Of a DNA stretch of 64,000 bases, positions 24,201 through 35,124 are shown piece after piece. Every line of letters begins with the position of its first letter. Within the stretch, counting starts at the first letter, position 1. Under the pieces are notes generated by a model. The model was not told the origin of the DNA and ran no database searches. It worked only from the letters and a program-made list of their open reading frames with translations. This DNA is from Petunia secreta. Lineage: Eukaryota > Streptophyta > Magnoliopsida > Solanales > Solanaceae. Both the position numbers and the translations under genes were made by a program. The DNA lies in the NCBI GenBank assembly GCA_029990175.1, contig JARKIP010000010.1:43084001-43148000 (forward strand). The letters are read 5' to 3'.

Positions 24201-25440
24201 CTTATGTTCTGCAGAGCTGACAAAATCTCTATAAGGCTACTACTTGATACCTTTAACAGATTCTCAAGAGCTTCTGGTCTTGTAGCAAACAATGAGAAAA
24301 GCTCCCTATACATATTAGGGGTGTCTTCTAGTGTAAAGCAAGAAATGTTGCATGAGTTTGGGTTCCAAGAAGGGGAACTCCCATTCAGATACTTAGGAGT
24401 TCTATTGTCTTCTAAGAAGCTGACTGTCAGTCAATGTTGGCCCCTTCTAGAAAAGATACTTGTTAAAGTTAATTGCTGGACTGCAAGGTTGCTATCTTAT
24501 GCAGGTAGACTACAACTTATCAAGTCAGTCCTCTTTGGGGTTCAATCCTACTGGGCCCAAGTCATTGTCTTGCCAAAGAAGATAATGAAGGCTATTGAAA
24601 CAGTTTGCAGGACTTCTCTCTGGACAGGAACATATGTTGTGTCAAAAAAAACTGTAGTACCTTGGGAAAGGTGTACCTGACTGGTGCTACAGGTGGTCTT
24701 AATGTTACTAACTTATTTCTATGGAATAGGACAGTTATCACCAAGCATCTTTGGGCTATTGCACTGAAGAAAGGTTGTCTATGGATCAAATGGATCCACA
24801 GCTACTATATGAAAAGGCAGACTGTGGAGCTGTGTAATATTCCTAAGAATGCAGCCTGGATTGTCAGAAAAATTGAATCTAGACAACATGTCATGGCTTC
24901 CACTCTGCTACAGGGGACCTTGGTAGACAGATTAGAGCAATGCAATTGGATAATGGTAAGTTATCAGAAAACTATATCTACTGTACCTACCTCAACATCC
25001 AAAGGTACACTGGAAAAGTATTTCAATGCAACCCAATATTCATCCAAGGTTTAGATTCATCTTATAGCTTGCGCCTCATAATAGACTAGCAATAATTGAT
25101 AGACTACAAAAATTTAGCATCCAAGTTCCAATGACCTGTGTGTTCTGTGGCAAAGGGATGAAATGCTGGAGCACTTATTCTTTGACTGTAAATGCACCAA
25201 AGCTATGTGGACTAAGTTACTTAGCTGGCTGAAAATCCAAAGAGTGGTTGGTACATGGCAGCTGGAAGTATAATGTATCTGTGGAAGGGCAAAGAAGAAA
25301 TCTGGAGCTATCATTAGTTGTGTCTTTGCTATGTTTATCTATGGCACTTGGAGGGAGCTTAACAGCATGAGCTTTCAGCATATTGTGTTTGAAGCTGATA
25401 AGCTCTGCAAGGAGATAGTTATGCATTTACATATCAAGAG
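21250..25440 (+). pseudogene. LINE ORF2 remnant (endonuclease, RT, zf-RVT)
   Basis: ORF2 nicks target DNA and copies the element. The endonuclease part (about 21330-22190) is badly decayed. Reverse transcriptase is recognisable from 23155 (RQKSRATWIACGDSNSHYF) through 24680. It has LRQGDPMSPYLFVISMEYL near 24050 and the catalytic CFADDLLMF (FADD at 24186-24197). The frame changes near 23875 and again after 24660, with stops at 23506 and elsewhere. A zf-RVT-like region with VFCGKGM follows near 25140. A hAT insertion separates the endonuclease from the RT. Confidence 0.85.
22197..23136. mobile_element. Non-autonomous hAT element inside the LINE
   Basis: The 940-bp element starts CAGGGGCGGATCC; its right end reads in reverse AGGAGCGAATTT. 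It is flanked by 8-bp repeats GGGGTGGA (22189-22196) and GGGGTAGA (23137-23144), one mismatch. Skipping the element and one repeat rejoins the LINE frame (EKWSGVEEQVLRQKS), which confirms the insertion. No transposase is encoded. An (AC)n run lies near 22421-22437. Confidence 0.85.
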
Positions 25441-25617
25441 TTAGAAGCTACCAAAATAGAGGCAAGTCTTGCAATAGTTTGAGCATTGACCGTAGTAGAT
25501 CATCTTGAGTGTTAGCCTAGTGTCTGATTGTTAGCTGATGATAGATAGTGTTCTTAGATTTTCCATCGTTCAAAAATAGATAGTGTCTGATTGTTAGTTG
25601 TTGCTGATGATACTAGC

Positions 25618-26414
25618 TGATGCAAGCGAACCCGAGGGAAAGCTACACACGAAAATGCGGAAGAACAATAAGAATTAAAAGATAGAAGCAAGACAAGACT
25701 TGCTTCGATTCGAAAGAACAGTGAGGAACTTGTCTCAAGCTCGATCGAATGAAGGTCAAGAATCACCTATACTAAGCAACAATCCTCAAGAAAGACAACG
25801 CTTCTTGCAAATTGAATGACCAAGAAGAAAATGTTCAAACAACTCACACCGATTGACACAAGTTCTTTAAAATTCCATGTCGGGGTTCGGCTCCATCGGA
25901 GACACTTTTATAGTAACAGCTATGTTCAATATTCATCTAGCACTAACTATTACAATGAAATGTAAGGAGTATTTATAGACTAGGCTAAGGACAAAATAGT
26001 AAAGGGTCACAGGCGACCAATAGGAGTAAGCCACGCAGGGCTGTTCATTGAGTGTTCGGTTACTCCTTCGACCGAACACTTGTCTTCTAACACTTGATCT
26101 CGAGTTCCTTTCACTTCGGTGTTCGGTTTCTCAACTCTGCTCACATTTGACATCGATCGCCCTTCCTTTGGTTATTTGCCTTTTACTTCGGCGTCGATTT
26201 TGAGTGTTCCGGTGGGGTTCGGTCACTCCTTCCTTCGAGCTCAAGCTTATAGATGACGCCTTCGGTTCTTGAGCTCGAGTACTCAGCTTCGGAGTGGTTG
26301 CTTTCCTTCGGCCAAGCCAAGTGAATGTGGACATCGTGTAGCAGCTTGGCTTGGCTTCGTGTCATTGGCTACGGGGGATCGAGCACATGATCAGCACGTG
26401 CTCGGGCTGCAACA
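25618..26414 (-). repeat. 3' LTR of minus-strand Ty3/gypsy element
   Basis: 797 bp, matching 32438-33234 over its full length. A TATA-type motif (TATAAATAC on the minus strand) lies near 25970-25980. Upstream of it, at 26051-26080, is a perfect 10-bp inverted repeat around a 10-base loop. The last codons of the polyprotein enter this LTR and hit a TAG near 26369. Confidence 0.9.
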
Positions 26415-29400
26415 TCCTCCCCTTCTTGAGAAGATTTCGTCCTCGAAATCGAGCCATCTTCATCCTCCGAAGTTGGACCTACAACACAAGGAACTAAGTC
26501 AGCAACATTAAAGGTGTTGGACACATTATAGTCACCAGGGAGGTCGATCACATAAGCATTGTTGTTAATCTTGCTCAGCACTTGGAATGGACCATCCCCT
26601 CGAGGAGCCAACTTTTCTTTTCTTTGGTTCGAGAAACGTTCCTTTCGGAAGTGAACCCAAACCCAATCGCCCTTCTTTAATTCCAGCCTTTTACGCCCCT
26701 TGTTTTTCTTCGATGCAACCTTTGTATAAGCTTCCTTGAGGTTCTTCTTCACCTTTGCATGTAACTCGATCAAGGCAGTGGCTCGCCGAGTACCTTCAAA
26801 ATAAAGAACATAATCTCAAGGCAATGGGGTTAAATCAAGTGGAATCAAAGGATTAAAACCGTACAGACATTCGAACGGGGTCATATTTATCATTCGATGC
26901 ACCGTTCGATTGTATGCAAACTCCATCATGGGCAAACGATCAGCCCAGTTTCCGACGTTGCCTTTGGTCATTGCTCGAAGCAAAGTTCCCAAGGTTTGGT
27001 TAACTACCTCGGTCTGTCCATCAGTCTGAGGATGGTGAGACGCCGAGAATAGTAGCTTGGTGCCGAGGGCACCCCACAAGCATTTCCAAAAATGACTCAA
27101 GAACTTAGAGTCTCGATCACTCACAATAGTACGAGGCACACCATGCAATTTCAACACATTAGAAACAAACAAAGTAGCTACATGTTGTGCATCATCACAC
27201 TTTTTGCAAGGGATAAAGTGAGCCATGTTTGAAAAACGGTCGACTACGACAAAGATGCTATCATGTCCACCCCCGACCTCGGTAACCCCAACACAAAGTC
27301 CATGGATATATCAACCCAAGGTCGATCAGGCACAGGCAACGGGGTATACAAACCATGAGGGTTGGACTTCGATTTAGCCTTCTTGCAAACGAGGCAAGCG
27401 TTGAAAAGCTTTTCCACATCGCATCGCATTTTGGGCCAATGGAACTGCTCGGTTAAGATACCAAGAGTTTTGTCGACACCGAAGTGTCCCATCAGACCTC
27501 CGAAGTGAGCTTCTCGAACTAAGAGCTCTCTCCATGATGACACTTGCACACAAACCCTCCCATTCTTGAAGAGGTGGCCATCGTGCCACTGATATTTCTC
27601 AACCCTTCGGCCACTCAAGATTGCGTCACGAAAGCATTTCAGCTTGGGATCATCTTCGTACATCGACTTGATGCTTTTGAATCCCATGAGCGTAGAGGCG
27701 AGAGTGGTCGCTAGAGCAAATTTCCTTGATAGCGCATCGGCCACGACATTGTCTTTCCCTTTTGTAATAAATTACATATGGAAAACTCTCAATGAATTAA
27801 AAAAAAAAACATAGGGAAAACTCTCAATGAATTCAACCCATTTGGCATGCCTTCGGTTCAGTTTCTCCTGACCTCGGAGATGTTTCAAAGATTCATGATC
27901 ACTTTTAATCACAAACTCTCGAGGCCACAAATAATGCTGCCAATGGGCGAGTGCTCGAACGAGGGCATACAACTCTTTGTCATACGTTTAGTAATTCAAG
28001 GCTGCACCCTTAAGCTTTTCGCTAAAGTAAGCGATCGGCTTCGATTCTTGCATAAGCACTCCTCCGATCCCAACTCCGCACGCATCACACTCGACTTCGA
28101 ATGCTTTGCCGAAGTCAGGGAGTTGCAACAACGGGGCAGAGCAAAGCCTCCATTTCAAATTTTGGAAAGCCCTCTCTTGGGACTCTTCCCACACAAATGG
28201 ATGATCTTTCTTAACCAGCTCGGTTAAAGGAGCTGCCACGGTGCTAAAGTCACGAACAAACCTTCGGTAAAAGCTAGCTAAGCCATGGAAGCTACGAACT
28301 TGTGATACCGAGGTTGGAGTTGGCCAATCTTTGATGGCTTTGACTTTGAATCATCGACTTCGACACCATTAACACTGACAACGAATCCTAGAAAGACTAC
28401 ACGTTCGACACTAAAGGCACATTTCTTGAAGTTAGCGTATAACTTCTCTTCTCTAAGCTTATCAAGCACTAGCCTTAGGTGTTCGACATGTTCATCCACA
28501 GATTTACTATAAACAAGTATGTCATCGACGTAAACGACAACAAACTTATTTATGAACGGTTTGAGCACATGGTTCATCAGTCGCATGAATGTGCTCGGTG
28601 CATTGGATAATCCAAAAGGCATCACCAACTATTCATAGAGACCGAACTTGGTCTTGAATGCGGTTTTCCACTCGTCTCCGGGTTTCATTCGGATTTGGTG
28701 GTAACCGGACCGGAGGTCTATCTTCTTAAAGCATGAAGAACCACTTAACTCGTCTAGCATGTCATCTAATCGAGGGATAGGATGACGATACTTTACCGTT
28801 ATTTTGTTGACTGCTCGGAAATCAACGCACATTTTCCATGTTCCATCTTTCTTTGGGACAAGTATAACAGGAACGGCGCAAGGACTCAAGCTCTCTCGAA
28901 CAAGGCCCTTGTTCAGCAACTCATCAACCTGCCTTTGGAGTTCTTTGGTGTCTTCGGGATTACACCGGTATGCAGGTTTGTTGGGGATTTGAGACCCCGA
29001 TACGAAGTCAATTTGGTGCTTGATTCCTCTCAACGGAGGTAATCCACCTGGCATTTCTTCGAGAAACAGGTCTCCGAAGTCCTACAAAAAACTTTGTACA
29101 GCACTAGGCAAAGGGTTATCGTTAGAAAAATCATCATTAGAGTTTAAAAAGATACCCTTGTGCACGAGGCAAATCATCATCTGATCATTGTCGTTGCCTT
29201 GTAGGAACTCACCCGGTTGCATGATTGCACAGAGATTTCTTACTTCGGGTGGTGAGTCTTTGTCTTCGGCCACAATTTTTGTTCCCATCGGAAGCTTAGC
29301 TTTGGCCGCTTCTTTTAATTCTTTCATCCATTTATAGTCCTTGGTGACTTGTTTTGGAGACAAGGGTTTGAGTATAAAATTCTTCCCTTCGAGCTTTGCA

Positions 29401-31232
29401 GTGTAAGTGTTGGATCTTCCATTGTGAACAACCGACCGATCATACTGCCATGGTCGACCCAATAGCAAATGACAAGCTTGCATCGGCACCACATCGAACA
29501 TCTTTTCATCTTGATATTCTCCAATTCTAAACTTGATCCACACTTGTTTGACAACCCTCAATTCTCCACACTCGTTCAACCATTGTAATTTGTAAGGATG
29601 GGGATGTTTCAAAGTAGGTAGTCTCATGAAACCAAGGTTTGGCTCACTACATTTGCACAACTACCTGAGTCAATGATCATCGAACACATCTTCCCTCTCA
29701 CTCGACATCGGGCATGGAAAATATTTTCTCTTTGGTTGTCCTCTTCTTCGAGAGTCATGCAGCTCAAATTCCTTCGAACCACAAGAAACATTTCCGGATG
29801 ATCAGCTTCGGCAGCTTCTCGACCATCATCCTGTTCAGCTCGGTCAATCTCCTCTATAAATTCCTCCTCGGTGTCACTCGCCTGCTCAAAAACATCTCCA
29901 TTGTCGAGCACTAGCATAACCTTGCGAGTTGGACACTCTTTTGCTATGTGACCATAACCTTTGCATTTATGACACTGAATATTTGAAGCACTATGAGAGT
30001 TTAGTTGAACTTTACCTCCCACTTCTCTTGGCTGGTTAACGATCACACCCCTTTCGAAGGGTCTGAATCTCGAACAGTGTTAGCACTTGTTGGATAAGGA
30101 CTCTTCCATTCTTTACCTCGGTTCAAAGGAGTTGAAGTAGTGACTCCTCAATACCGGTTTGCGTTATCGTCCTTCACCAATTTCTCAGCTTCGGTGGCAG
30201 CTTCGAACAGATCTTCCAACGTGTGGTACACGTGTAGCCTCAATTGAGATGACACATCCCGAGCCAAGCCATTTTTGAATTGAAAAGTGGCTTGCTCTTC
30301 ATCTTCTACCAGATCAAGATTCAATAGAACTCTTTCGAATTCATCATGATATCTTGGACTGACTTGGACCCTTGATTTAACTCATAGAGCTTTTGTAATT
30401 GAGTTTGCCTGTACTTGGCACTCAAATACTTAGCATCCATTGCTCTCTTACATCGTGCCCAAGTAATGACTTCGAGATAGGCATTCCTTCGTCTATGCCT
30501 TTTGTCAGCTTCCCACCATGTAGATGCATATGCTTCAAACGAATCAATGGCATGGGCAGCCTTTCTCTCATCGGTCAACTCATTGGTTTCGAAGATTCGC
30601 TCCATTTTAAGCTTCCACTCAAGATATTCATCCGGATCACTAGTTCCTTTAAAGGGTGGAATAGTGATCTTGACACTGCTCAAATTTGAGTCTCGAACAC
30701 CAAGAACTTGTTCGGCATCATCGCAATTATCAGCCCCACGCTCAATATGTCGATCAACATTTGCGTCTCGGCCTCGACCTCAGAAATTTCCACGACCTCC
30801 TTCATTGACCCCTTCATTAACGTTCTCAACTTGTCTTCGGGCCATCGAAAGCGGTACTCTTGCACCTAGAGGAATGCCCAAGTTTTGATAATCACCTCGG
30901 GGATTGCCCAAGTTTAGTTGTGGAACTTGGGGATTGCCCAAGTTTTGCGGTTGTGCTTGGGGATCGCCCAAGATTTCTCTTCGAATAGCCTCACTCATCA
31001 ACTGATGTTGTCGAACAAGTTCAGCATACAACTCAGGTTTCATCGGAGTGGAGTTGCTAGTTCCAGCGCTGGACCCAAGTAGGGCCACGGACACACTTCC
31101 TTGCTCGAGTTGAGCTGCTCGAGCACTCACTCCTCTTACTTCGGCACAGACACCTTGTATCGCAGCCATGAGATCGGCTAACGACACTTCGGGCTTCTCA
31201 ATGCCTTTTCCATCGCCTCCATTCCCAGCCAT
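26369..31232 (-). pseudogene. gag-pol remnant of minus-strand Ty3/gypsy element
   Basis: Start ATG at 31230-31232. Domains in order on the minus strand: Gag with an IPPFKGTSDPDEYLEWK segment (near 30670); a zinc knuckle CHKCKGYGHIAKEC (about 29937-29980); protease with DSG (near 29670); reverse transcriptase with YVDD (near 28525); RNase H (about 28240-27740); integrase with SDRDSKFLSHFW and HHPQTDGQTE (27130-27000); and a GPY/F-like module ending FNVADLVPC (near 26500). Breaks include a TGA near 30780, frameshifts near 30360, 29640 and 27770, and a TAG near 26369. GPY/F marks it as a chromovirus-type element. A CRM-like affiliation is possible from the way the frame enters the LTR, but is unproven. 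Confidence 0.88.
26415..26430 (-). other. Polypurine tract, minus strand
   Basis: On the minus strand CTCAAGAAGGGGAGGA lies immediately before the LTR. The same bases encode part of a Ser-Gln-Glu-Gly-Glu-Asp stretch of the polyprotein, so the tract is also coding. Confidence 0.8.
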
Positions 31233-32422
31233 GGTACATGCACAAATCAAAGACCAAATAAAATTTTAAGGTTAGAAATCACCTCACACTCTCCCTCACC
31301 TTTGTTGGGTGGCACTCGGGTCCACTCAATTTATGGGTTCGGGTTTGATCACTAAAGAACTTGCAGCCAATGGCTTCCTCGGTTGATAAACTTCTCTCAG
31401 TTCCTTTGATTTGACAAGTTACAGTGTCTCCTTCGGGATAAGTGAATTGATACGACTCGATGGAACAGACGCTATTTACTCTGCGCTTCGTAAGTCACAG
31501 AATTTTCTACGTAATTTGGAATTCGGTCACCCACGCACGAGTTCCTATAAGCTCAAATGAGTTAGTACGACCTCGAGTAGGAAGAATTACTCAAGAGATC
31601 CACTAACTAGATTTATCGAACACAAGAAAAGTGAAAACCTAGGAGAATCTACCCTTCGATTCCTCTTCGGAATCTCTTTCGACCACACCAACTCTTGTTC
31701 GTACAAGAGTGGTCCCTCCTTGGTACGGATAGGGTTTTACCTTATCCAGTTCTCTTTTTTAGCCGACAACTTTTCACCTGGGGTTTTGATCCTTACACTT
31801 TACTCCTTTCTTCTTCAATGGAACAGTGAAGTTTGCTCCGGCGTACGGACAATTTTAACTTCGTTCACTGACCAATAATGTCAACAGAGTTTGGGTTGCT
31901 TCTTTCAACTTCGGTAACAACAACACGGAGGAAATCAGTCCAAAGTTCTTTGAGCTAAGACTCAGCTCTTCGTGTTCATACACTGCTGCAATCGTAACAA
32001 TTTTCCGGCATACGGACACGATTAAAATCATAGAACTTTGAAAATTTAAGCACAAAACAAACCCAAATCAATCAAGAACCACCAGTCTTCATTGAAAACA
32101 ACCAAAACACGCTGGGGTCCGAATCTAGTCACCAATTAGCTCAAAACAATCAAAAAATTCACCACGAAACCCTAGTCGGTAATCGTCTACGACAGGTGCT
32201 CGTTGGATTCAGGAAATAATGATGAACAAGAATCAAGGGTTGTTTAATCTAAACAACCAACAATCAACCAAAATTTTTGAATTTTTCTTTTTCTACTTTT
32301 TTTTTTTTTTTTGTAAACACCACAGCAACAACAATCAACAACAAGGAAGAAAGCTGAAACTGGAGACACAAGCGCGAATATAACGAACAGGATTTGAGGT
32401 TGTAAGAACAAGCTCAAAACTT

Positions 32423-32434
32423 GCTCTGATACCA
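32423..32434 (-). other. Primer binding site, initiator tRNA-Met
   Basis: The minus strand reads TGGTATCAGAGC three bases after the 5' LTR. This is the common plant retrotransposon site complementary to initiator tRNA-Met. Confidence 0.88.
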
Positions 32435-32437
32435 AAA

Positions 32438-33234
32438 TGGTACAAGCAAACCCGAGGGAAAGCTAGACACAAAAACGCGGACGAACAACAAGAATTAAAA
32501 GATAGAAGCAGCACAAAACTTACTTCGATTCGAAAGAACAGTGAGGAACTTGTCTCAAGCTCGATCGAATGAAGGTCAAGAATCACCTATACTAAGCAAC
32601 AATCCTCAAGAAAGACAACGCTTCTTGCACATTAAATGACTAAGAAGAAAATGTTCAAACAACTCACACCGATTGACACAAGTTCTTTAAAATCCAACGT
32701 CGGGGTTCGGCTCTACCGGAGACACTTTTATAGCAACAACTATGTTCAATATTCATCCAGCACTAACTATTACAATGAAATGTAAGGAGTATTTATAAAC
32801 TAGGCTAAGGACAAAATAGTAAAGGGTCACAGGCGACCAATATGAGTAAGCCACGCAGGGCTGTTCATTGAGTGTTCGGTTACTCCTTCAACCGAACACT
32901 TGTCTTCGAACACTTGAGCTCGAGTTCCTTTCACTTCGGTGTTCGATTTCTCAACTCTGCTCACATTTGACATCGATCGCCCTTCCTTTGGTTATTTGCC
33001 TTTTACTTCGCCGTCGATGTTGAGTGTTCGGGTGGGGTTCGGTCACTCCCTCCTTCGAGCTCAAGCTTATAAATGACGCTTTCAGTTCTTGAGCTCGAGT
33101 ACTCAGCTTTGGAGTAGTTGCTTTCCTTCGGCCAAGCCAAGTGAATGTGGACATCGTATAGCAGCTTGGCTTGGCTTCGTGTCATTGGCCTCGGGGGATC
33201 GAGCACATGATCAGCACGTGTTCAGGCTGCATCA
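32438..33234 (-). repeat. 5' LTR of minus-strand Ty3/gypsy element
   Basis: 797 bp, paired with 25618-26414. The hairpin at 32871-32900 has the same 10-bp arms with one loop base different. The frame that would encode the polyprotein tail is open here from about 33206 to 33003 with PMTRSQAK. In the 3' LTR copy it is cut by TAG at the codon before PMTRSQAK. Confidence 0.9.
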
Positions 33235-33347
33235 TCAGCTTAGTGTCTTAGATTGTTTTCTTTCAGTCAATTATGAGAGTGCCAGTGGTCTGCAATTGGC
33301 CTGGATGTACAATGCTAATTTTGGTATGAAATGAAATGTTTATTTAC

Positions 33348-33349
<2 letters not shown>

Positions 33350-33407
<58 letters not shown>
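33350..33407. repeat. (AT)n microsatellite
   Basis: About 29 uninterrupted AT repeats next to the LINE 3' tail. It may have grown from the LINE tail. Confidence 0.9.
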
Positions 33408-33416
<9 letters not shown>

Positions 33417-33599
33417 TATGAAATTTGTTTATAAAATCTAAAATTAGTAACCAAGAATATAATGTATGTTACCTACTACGGTAAATATTTTAATTTCGCT
33501 GATAATGCACGTGTAGAAAAAATATACCACCTATATATACACATAAATTTAGTACATTTCATTATATTAATGAGGGAATTTTAACGTGTGACCTAGCAT

Positions 33600-34490
33600 T
33601 GTTAGTAGGGAGAAGTGCACAAATAGTCTATTTTGGGTGCACCAGTTAGATTTTAGTAAATTTTTTTAAAACTATTTAACTTTTGGTCACTGGTGTGAAC
33701 TTCAATCCTTTAATGATTAATTTCAGACCTTCAGAGTTGAAGTTAAGTATTGAAGGTCTGTAGTTCAACTTCAACTCGGGGTCATTTGGTAGTGAAGTTA
33801 AGTATCCTTATACATGGATTAACAATATAAGAATTAGTAATGCAGGGATTAATAATGTATGGATTATTTTTAATCATGTGTTTGGTTCATTGTATAACGA
33901 CTTGGATAAATATTGTATAACTTAAGCTTGTGTTTGGTTTAAAACTGTATAAATTATTTTCAATTATACCCTTGAATTCTTATCCATATATTCAAATCAA
34001 AGATTTGGGTGTGGGTATTTTTATTATTTTATTATTTATTCATGTATTATTAAACATGATATCACTAATACCATGATGGGCTAGGTATTAAATAGTACAT
34101 GAATTGGTGCATTACTTAATACATGTATTAGTTACCCCAACCTAAAAAAAGCTACCAAATAATGGATAAAATTGTAAAAAGTGCTAATACCATGTATAGC
34201 TAAGCAATACACCATACCAAACGTCTCCTAAAAGTTTGAAGTTGGGTATAGTAACTTCTAAGGTCTAAATTTGGGGCATATGCACCTTTCAATTTCAAAC
34301 CTTCAGGGTTGAAATTCAAACCTTCAAGATTGAAGTTCAAGTCTTCAGGTTTGGAGTTTGGCATAGCAACTTCCAACTTCAAACCTTCCCTCAATCTTAG
34401 GCATAATAACTTCAAAGATGAAGGTTTGAAGTTAGACATATGTAGCTTCTAACTTCAAACATTGAGCATATCAAGAGCTTGTTTAATATA
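33600..34490. repeat. Degenerate AACTTCAAACCTTCAGG repeat region
   Basis: On both sides of the MITE at 33778-34228, variants of AACTTCAAACCTTCAGG and its reverse complement recur (for example near 33725-33775 and 34290-34460). The inverted copies could fold back locally. No protein is encoded; the open frame on the minus strand (34200-34439) is a repeat peptide rich in Leu, Asn and Lys. The origin is not recognised. Confidence 0.5.
33778..34228. mobile_element. Probable MITE, 451 bp
   Basis: The left end GGGGTCATTTGGTAGTG and the reverse complement of the right end GGAGACGTTTGGTATGGTG are imperfect inverted repeats. The interior is AT-rich and non-coding. It interrupts the AACTTCAAACC repeat. 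No target duplication could be identified, so the family is uncertain. Confidence 0.5.
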
Positions 34491-34972
34491 GGAATAGGGC
34501 AAAGATTCGAAATAGGTTATTTTTGCAAAAAATACTTTACCTGCTAAATAGAGATGACAAAACTGGCTGCTGGACTAAATTTTTACTATTTGTATGACAA
34601 AGGAGCAATCAACTGTGGCAAGCACATGATATATCCTTACAGGAATCTGCCATTGACGCCTGTAAAGTAAATTTCCACTTAAGCCAACGTACGTGAAAAA
34701 AAATGAAAATGGTTCAACATAATATTCGGAAAAATTACTCAATAAACATTTTTATATTTTATTCCAAATTTATTTCATGTAAAAATAAAGATCTTTAGAA
34801 AAATTTGACGTAAAGCTAATTTTTTTTAATGGGTCATAATCATTTGATTCACCGGGGAAGGTTCGTTATCATTCTAAAATTCCATTACGAGTTTGTCCTT
34901 TTGTTTCACATGCTAAGCTCATCACTATCACTTATCAGAGGCCACGGCCAAAAATGCACACCTCCTAAACTA
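34491..34972. other. Intergenic stretch, nothing recognised
   Basis: AT-rich sequence left of the large Mutator-like element. No gene or clear repeat is seen. Confidence 0.45.
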
Positions 34973-34981
34973 TTTTTATAA

Positions 34982-35124
34982 CAGCGAAGGGCCGGATTTA
35001 CCCCTCTACTTTCGACTATTGCATATCCTCATGTTGCAGTTTCGGCTCACATTTGCCCTTACCGTTAAGGAACTTTGGTAAAATATCCCTAAAACTGACG
35101 GGCAGCCAACGTGGCTGCCATGTA
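34982..35124 (+). repeat. Left TIR of the Mutator-like element
   Basis: It starts CAGCGAAGGGCC and matches the reverse complement of 47051-47192 throughout, including ATTTACCCCTCTACTTTCG and CTTACCGTTAAGGAACTTTG. A 5' leader and a likely intron (GT at about 35398, AG before 36108) lead from it to the transposase frame. Confidence 0.9.

Larger units (their letters stand above)
25618..33234 (-). mobile_element. Ty3/gypsy LTR retrotransposon, minus strand, in LINE tail
   Basis: A 7.6-kb element with two 797-bp LTRs. Read on the minus strand, the LTR begins TGATGCAG or TGTTGCAG and ends TGCATCA or TGTACCA, giving a near-perfect TGATGCA...TGCATCA terminal inverted repeat. It has an initiator-Met primer site and a purine tract. 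The flanks CTAGC (25613-25617) and TCAGC (33235-33239) match at only 3 of 5 positions, so the target duplication is decayed. The coding region has all gag-pol domains but is broken many times. Confidence 0.9.
19850..33340 (+). mobile_element. Decayed LINE split by two later insertions
   Basis: A non-LTR retrotransposon with ORF1 then ORF2, both full of stops and frameshifts. Its sequence is interrupted by a hAT element (22197-23136) and a minus-strand Ty3/gypsy element (25618-33234). The 3' tail resumes at 33235 and fades into an (AT)n tract near 33348. The 5' boundary is approximate because no target duplication was identified. The protein order and types fit plant L1-like elements. Confidence 0.8.

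Noticed and set aside
27847..29042. Plus-strand open frames (27847-28227, 28782-29042)
   Set aside because: They are antisense shadows of the RNase H and reverse transcriptase regions on the minus strand.
33003..33206. Separate small gene in the right LTR
   Set aside because: It is the LTR copy of the polyprotein tail with PMTRSQAK, not an independent gene.
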